Shown here piece by piece: positions 58,456 to 64,000 of a stretch of DNA of 64,000 nucleotides. The translations under genes were made by a program, and so were the position numbers. Source of the stretch: Tamarix chinensis (taxonomy: Eukaryota > Streptophyta > Magnoliopsida > Caryophyllales > Tamaricaceae); contig CM060175.1 of assembly GCA_030549775.1 (NCBI GenBank), forward strand, positions 17,528,212 through 17,592,211. Reading direction: 5' to 3'. Under the pieces are notes generated by a model. The model was not told the DNA's origin and made no database searches. It worked only from the letters and a program-made list of their open reading frames with translations. Within the stretch, counting starts at the first letter, position 1, and each line of letters opens with the position of its first letter.

Positions 58456-60722
58456 TAGTTATCTCTTTTCTCTCCTAGAATTCTCACTAAGTGTTGGGTG
58501 TCATTCACCTTCTTCTTCCTTTATTTTCTCCTTGTAATCTAGGCTTTTCCCTCTTGGTTCCCTCATTTCTAAACTTGATTTCTCTTCAATGTTCTTATTC
58601 TTGATCTTTATTTTAATTCTTATTTGCTTTCATTATACAAAGAAGAGTTAAATTTTAGAAAGGGTTGAAGACTTTTTGGTTACTCCTCCTCTTAACTAAT
58701 TGATCTTTAGGAAGGAGGTTGAGAAAAATACATAATTATTATTCCTCTATTTTTCTTTGTCTTAAAGTGGGGTTTTAAATGTTTTATTGATTTGGATTCT
58801 TGATTTCTTCAAGACAATCAAGATTTCTTATTAGTTTTCCATCAACTTATAAGTAATTCTTAGTTGCTAGAAGTTGCTTGTCATGATACTAAACATGTCT
58901 TCATTTAAAAGCATAAGTTATGGTATTATGTTTATTTTGATCATAAGAATATTATATATATATATATTGGAGGCTTGGTCCTAAGATTTGGTTTAGGGAG
59001 GTTTTGGTTGTCAAGAAAACTTAGTGTGTTCAGTTAAATCCATGATCTCAACATGATATTAATGTAAAACATGTTTTGATAAGTTGACGAACATGTGAAA
59101 TTTTATGGCCTTTTTGGTGAACTTTGGGATATGTAGGTATAATTGATGTTTGGTGTGGATCAAAAGCATGCTTTTAGTGTTTGATGAGTTGGAAATGTTT
59201 TTATATATGGTTTTTTACTATGGAAACATATTAGGATTTGTTTGGTTTTGTTAAGAAGTTATCCATGTTCAATCACATATTAGGTATATGTGTTTTACCT
59301 AGTAAAACTAGTCCATTAGCTTTGGCCTATCACTCAACTTGTCAAGCTAGTTTTCTATTACTGATTTTAACCTTGGCTATCACTCTAATCAATTTTATTT
59401 GATTTATTGTGCGTCCAAAACTAGTCCAATGGTTTATGTAACTAATCACCTATAACCTTGAGACTGTGTGAGATATTTTAGGGGTTTGAACTTTGTAGTT
59501 TAATGAAGCTTAGTGTTTGAATTTAAATTATGATCTTGACCTTCAATAATTAGATTTAGTGAAAGACTAAAAGTGGTTAATTGTGTGGCTTTTGCCTCAA
59601 AAGCCTTGCTTGACTTATGTTTGGTGTTATCACCTAAATTTCCAATTCGGTTGGCTTATATATATCGTAGTTGGTGGTTAGTGTTATCACCCTAAATACC
59701 CATTTGGATTAATAAGTGGAATTTGGATTATGTTTTGTATTCTCACTATTAAAACCCCAATCGTGATAATAAATAGCCCATTCGTGCCTAAATTCTCTGG
59801 TCCTCACAGTAGCTAGACATTAGTTAATGGCTAGGTATCCTTTATGGTTTTATTTTCACTTAGTATCTTTTATACTCTACAAATTTGTGGTCTATAGAGG
59901 GTATAAACATATTTTAAAGATTATGATTAATATTGTGGCAAGCCAACATGGCATCAATGCCTAAGTTGAGTGGGTGTGGTATCTATGTACAAGTTCCCTT
60001 AGCACTTCAAATGACCATGTTTGGTGGGTGAGATATTCTTATTTTTATTTTGTGTAATTACTTTAAAACACCCCAGTTAGATGTTTCCATGGATTTTATT
60101 CATGGAGAATTAGGTGTGGTCACTCAAATATTTTAACAATGGGATTATGCGGGCACATGATGGATGATAATAATATGGATTATTCTTATTCACAATGTAT
60201 GAGTTTTTCTATATTATTGTTATAATGCAATGTTTTATGTGTACTTAAGCATATTTCTTATACCATGTTATTGTTGAATTTTATGTGTAACATGAGGTTT
60301 TAATACGTTATAGCATAATCTTGCTTTATTCATAACTTATCGTACTGATATTACCTTGTTATGGTCACTAAAAATTTGAAAATGAGCAAAAAATGACTTG
60401 TAGGGGTATGGATCCCTGCTCTAGTATACCGACGATGATGCTATGGTCCTCTAGGAGGCCATTACTTGGGAAGATATCTTTAATGTGTATGAGTGTTAGA
60501 TTAATTGATATAGATAGATTTTGGTCGCTACGCTGGGATGTTTTTTTTTTATTATTTAAATTATTAGCACTTTTGTATATATTTTAAAACCTTGTAAACA
60601 TTATCATATCATCTATCTTATTGTCTATCTTCTTCTAGCTCCAGCATATCTTGTGTGTATTTGGTTTCATTTTATGTTGCATCAAACATATATTAGATAA
60701 ATAATTACACTTCTTTTATGTT
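57617..60722 (+). mobile_element. Probable long-LTR sequence, plus orientation
   Basis: It has the pyrimidine-rich leader (58140-58330, 58490-58570), then AT-rich text, then repeated 'GGTGTTATCACC' phrases (59622-59710), and a 60390-60480 block placed like the 3' blocks of other copies. Neither terminus was identified, so limits are the neighbouring features. No gene was recognised. Confidence 0.4.
58412..58453. repeat. (AC)n microsatellite, about 21 units
   Basis: Uninterrupted AC dinucleotide run of 42 bp. Confidence 0.95.
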
Positions 60723-62027
60723 TGATGTAGCAGCAATACCCCCCAGATAAACTCAAATACTTTTAATATTTTAATCATATTATACCCTCATTTATTTGTT
60801 GTTTGGTGTGATTTCCTCATATTTTAGCCTAATTTAGCTCATTGGTTCGTGTTATGGCTTTATTGATGTGTTATGTGGGGAATGTTAGAGCTAAGTAAGG
60901 AATTAGAGTAAAGAGGGAGTTAAGAAAAGCATGGGAAGAAGTTACATGGCCTTCTAATGTGTGTAGAAGAAAATATAGTAAAAGGGAAGTTTCTGGACCC
61001 AACATGACCTCCTAGTATTGATTAACATAGACATGTAGATCTGTAATGTAAAATTTGGCTTGTGACTCTGAAACGGTGGTGTTGGAAGTCAGTTTTTTTT
61101 TTCAAACATGATATCTAGTGTATTAACGGTTACATCGGGTATAATTTTTCCAAACTTAAATTGGCATGACCTAGGGTATTGTTAAGAGTTCACATTCTTC
61201 TTCTTTGCTCTCTTTCTATTTGTATTTTTTTTTTCACTTTTATACAAAACATATTAGATTAAATCTTTACTTTCAATTTGTGAACATTAATTCTGAAGAA
61301 TTGAAGCACCACATTGACCTCCAACTCTACGGTTTTGCCTATTGAACTCTGCACTTTCTATTCTACTATTATATATTTTATGTCATTATTGTGTTGTATG
61401 ATTTCAATTATGTATGAGTAATTGTTTGTTTTAGGATCAAATAAGTTTGATGAATTGTTGTTGGAATTGTTTGAATATTATTATTCAATCAATAGCAATT
61501 AATTAATTAGGATTAGAACAATTGATCACTATTTTTATCTAATTAAGTTGTTAAGTAGAATTGAAAGATTTTGATTAACATTAAAACATAGCAATTAAGT
61601 AGAAATGAATGGCTCATGAAAGTAGATTAGTAATTCTTAGAAATTGATTAAATTAGTTTAATCTTAATGAGTTTAATTATATATATAACCATGAAAATAG
61701 GCTTTTAGGCTTAATTAAATCAACTTTTAGTTGTTAAAAGAGATTAATAGTTAATTTTAACTAATTATTGCTAATGTATCGAACAATTCGATACACAATT
61801 GATTAATTTATCAATTTACATTAGAGTTGTAACTAAAATTTGATCTTAGACTTATTTCTAATTAATTGAGTTCATAATTAGTAGTCTTTATTATTTTTGT
61901 CATTTTATTTATCTATGATTATCATCCATCCCTTTTTAATTAATCCATTCAAGCAGTCATAAACAATAAAAATCAATAATTAACACCAACGTTTCTGAAA
62001 ATACAACATTGTTTTACTACTATAACA
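60723..62027 (+). mobile_element. Probable Tat/Athila-like LTR (about 1.3 kb)
   Basis: The right end 'CTGAAAATACAACATTGTTT' followed by TACTACTATAACA is the style of terminus seen in this gypsy group (…TACGACCT…CTACTATA). Near its left end, 'CATATTATACCCTC' resembles 'CATATTATATACCCTT' of the LTR at 54313. The start TGATGTAGC at 60723 is a guess, and no matching flanking duplication was seen. Confidence 0.4.
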
Positions 62028-63164
62028 TCCATATGCTGCAAATTTAGGTGAAAATTCTTGTTTTGGTTTTATTCACTTCCCCATTATGTTAAAAAAAAAG
62101 GTTGTAAAAAATTAGAGGCGTTACGCTTACTTTATTCAATATGTACAACACGATCTTGCAGGAGCATACACAACTGAAAATAACAAACATATAATATTCG
62201 TTTCTATATCTGAGACTCTGAGCTGTGATATGAGAACTATATCTGAACGATACCAGAGCCCGTTGTTTCAAGGGGAAAAACAGGTACAGGTCATCAGAAA
62301 TCATTAACTATCGATTATTAGCTTTGTGACATGAGGATCCGTTGTCATCACAATAAATGAAATAGACAAAGCATTAAAGGGTAGACTTCTACAATATACA
62401 TGGCGATGGAGGTAGATGATGTTCCTCTTTCTTTAGACATCAGAAATATGCCTAACGTCCTCCAACGTCTTAAAAGATGGAAATCAAGCATATTTAGTAC
62501 CAGCTAGAGCTTAAAAGCGCACGGATAAATAACAAAAATGCTAGCAGGTATCGACCAGCGCATACAGCAGTAAAAAATTACTGGCGTCAAATAAAGGTCT
62601 AAGTTAATCCCTCGTAGAATACGAGAACAAATATTTAATCCAGCCTCCGCATCTGAAAAACTTATGCCGTCTTAGGAGGAAGTGAAGGAGTTTATATTTA
62701 TCTGATCAAAAAGTAACCAAACAATCCAGTCAAGAAAAGGGTAACCAAACAAAAACAAAGGGAAAACGTTGATCCAAACAAAGGTAATAGGAATATTAGA
62801 TATTAATTCTTCAGCACAGATTTCACACGAAGTTGATATACCATTTCCACAATTATCGATCGTACTTCTGGTTACTAGTTAACAAGCATCAGAAGCTAAT
62901 TGCATCCATCCTTCTCCAAAACTCCCCAGCAAGAATGAACACTAAATTGATTCATAAAAAGTTTACTATAGTTGCATTAACTCAACAGACCTCTAAGTTG
63001 ATTCATACGATCAACTATATTTGCAGTTACACAAACCTAAGTTACCTAACACGCCCATACGGATGGATGAAAGAGGATTGGAAGTGAAATTCTTAAGGCA
63101 CAAGTGTACTGTAGCCGAGTAGTATGCTCTTCCTTTAGGTAACCATGGAAGCAACCGACCAGCT
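62028..63164. other. 3' flank of APC11; no further gene recognised
   Basis: Sequence here looks unique and less repetitive than to the left, as expected for a gene's 3' UTR and flank. A direct repeat of AAGTAACCAAACAA and GGGTAACCAAACAA lies near 62711-62752. The 84-codon plus-strand frame at 62833-63087 has no protein-like signature. Confidence 0.4.
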
Positions 63165-63750
63165 TCATCCTTTGAATTGCCATTCTCTACGGCACATGGG
63201 GCAGTGAGCTTGAGGGGTCTGCGAATTCACCCATTTCAAGATGCAATGCAAATGGAATGCATGGTTGCATTGGCCCCATACTGCAAAGGGGAGGGAAAAA
63301 TTGACAAAGGAATGACAAAAGTGCAAGCAACAACTTAGATTGCATATCTGACCATGTTATGAAGAAAAATGTAGTAACGTTATCATATTAGAAGTTTAGA
63401 ACAGAGATGTATCATGGAGAAAGCAGTAGATGCATAGAGTATCTGTTGTTTCAAGAGAGACAATGAAAGTTCATTAAAATGACTGCTTTCTCCTTCTCCA
63501 ATAACTTTCATTTTAAACAACACAGTTCTAGGGAGATGGCTTTAACACTGAGAATTTGTCAGCAACAACATATTATAAGAAACAAGGACCTGAGAATAAA
63601 ACTAATCTAAAGAAAAAACTGTTTGGCTTACTAATAGGGCAATCATCCCCTGGAAGCTTGCAATCTGGACAGCAACCATCAAACGCCATTCTACAAATAC
63701 CACAGGTTTCATCCTGGGCATTCCATGTCCATGAGCCAACAGCATGCCAT
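63165..63750 (-). CDS. APC11: Anaphase-promoting complex subunit 11 (RING-H2), last two coding exons
   Basis: APC11 is the catalytic RING subunit of the APC/C ubiquitin ligase. With APC2 it recruits the E2 that ubiquitinates cyclins and securin in mitosis. Exons on the minus strand are 63632-63750 and 63165-63280, joined by a GT-AG intron. The first shown codon is split with an upstream exon. Translation reads 'WHAVGSWTWNAQDETCGICR', 'MAFDGCCPDCKLPGDDCP', then 'IIWGQCNHAFHLHCILKW' and 'CPMCRREWQFKG' before TGA. All RING-H2 zinc ligands and the extra Cys pair typical of APC11 are visible. 77 residues are encoded here; the missing N-terminus would be about seven, giving the usual 84. That first exon is not between 63751 and 64000, so it lies beyond the window. 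Nothing suggests a pseudogene. Confidence 0.96.
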
Positions 63751-64000
63751 CTACAGTGGTCAATGTAAAGATTACACATATACGCTGATGAATGACAAAA
63801 CGACGGGGAGAAGACTGGCAACAGAAAATTTTACCGGTGAAAATAACCTCATAAATTGGCAATTATTTCCTATGAGAAAATGGAGAAATATGTAGCGTAA
63901 GAAAATACTTACTCTGTTTAGACAGTCCACGCATTGCAAAGTTGAAAGTTAAGGAAGTCCAATTCTGACGATGATGAATGTTGTACCATCATGCAGAAAT
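63751..64000 (-). other. APC11 intron / upstream region
   Basis: The 3' splice site of the intron (CTGTAG on minus) abuts 63750. A donor-like AGAGTAAGTATTTT on minus lies near 63905-63918, so sequence right of about 63919 could be an untranslated exon. No coding exon matching the APC11 N-terminus was found. Confidence 0.5.

Noticed and set aside
63556..63768. Plus-strand ORF over the APC11 exon
   Set aside because: Antisense shadow of the APC11 exon at 63632-63750.

Overview
This is nuclear DNA from a plant, most likely a eudicot. It is AT-rich and carries Ty1/copia, Ty3/gypsy and LINE remains, a Cassandra-type 5S-bearing element, GT-AG introns, and two recognisable plant genes. I saw no bacterial operon, CRISPR array, rRNA gene or convincing tRNA gene. 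About 85% of the window is transposon-derived, and most long open reading frames are shadows in low-complexity LTR sequence.

Positions 1-29120 form a nested transposon cluster. A Tnt1/Tork-like copia element lies on the minus strand from about 3561 to 29120. Its 3' LTR is split by a 4.87-kb plus-oriented long LTR (4038-8903). Its integrase region is split by a 15.5-kb insertion (11625-27133) with a perfect 5-bp target duplication. That insertion is itself an LTR broken by a minus-strand gypsy element: a 4.25-kb 3' LTR (12203-16457) and pol in two pieces (16458-18775 and 25182-25707). The gypsy LTR holds a Cassandra solo LTR (12765-13059), and the gypsy pol is split by another 6.4-kb element (18776-25181). 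Most junctions can be read to the base from TG...CA ends and 5-bp duplications.

Positions 29465-34271 are a complete 4.8-kb solo LTR of the same long-LTR family as 12203-16457, with a perfect duplication. These LTRs contain a pyrimidine-rich leader, a TATA box, trinucleotide tracts, a 20-bp array joining RY (CATGCA) and telo-box (AAACCCTAA) motifs, and arrays of a palindromic CCGGTGGACCGG core. Related LTRs carry 30-bp and about 147-bp tandem arrays.

Positions 34272-43483 are the genic island. An eight-exon plus-strand gene (36620-41352) encodes a 291-aa, probably plastid, atypical SDR/NAD(P)-binding Rossmann protein. Its last intron (2.8 kb) contains an internally deleted minus-strand copia element with both LTRs. 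A weak minus-strand ORF lies just downstream.

Positions 43484-62027 are again transposon-rich: a 5'-truncated LINE with a 17-bp target duplication (43484-44710), a decayed copia element (about 45291-50660), and fragments of long LTRs and of a Tat/Athila-like gypsy element. At the right edge, on the minus strand, are the last two coding exons of APC11, the RING-H2 subunit of the anaphase-promoting complex (63165-63750). Its first coding exon is beyond the window.

The two host genes have no functional link visible here. The most interesting material is the long-LTR family with its built-in regulatory-motif arrays and the base-resolved nesting history.
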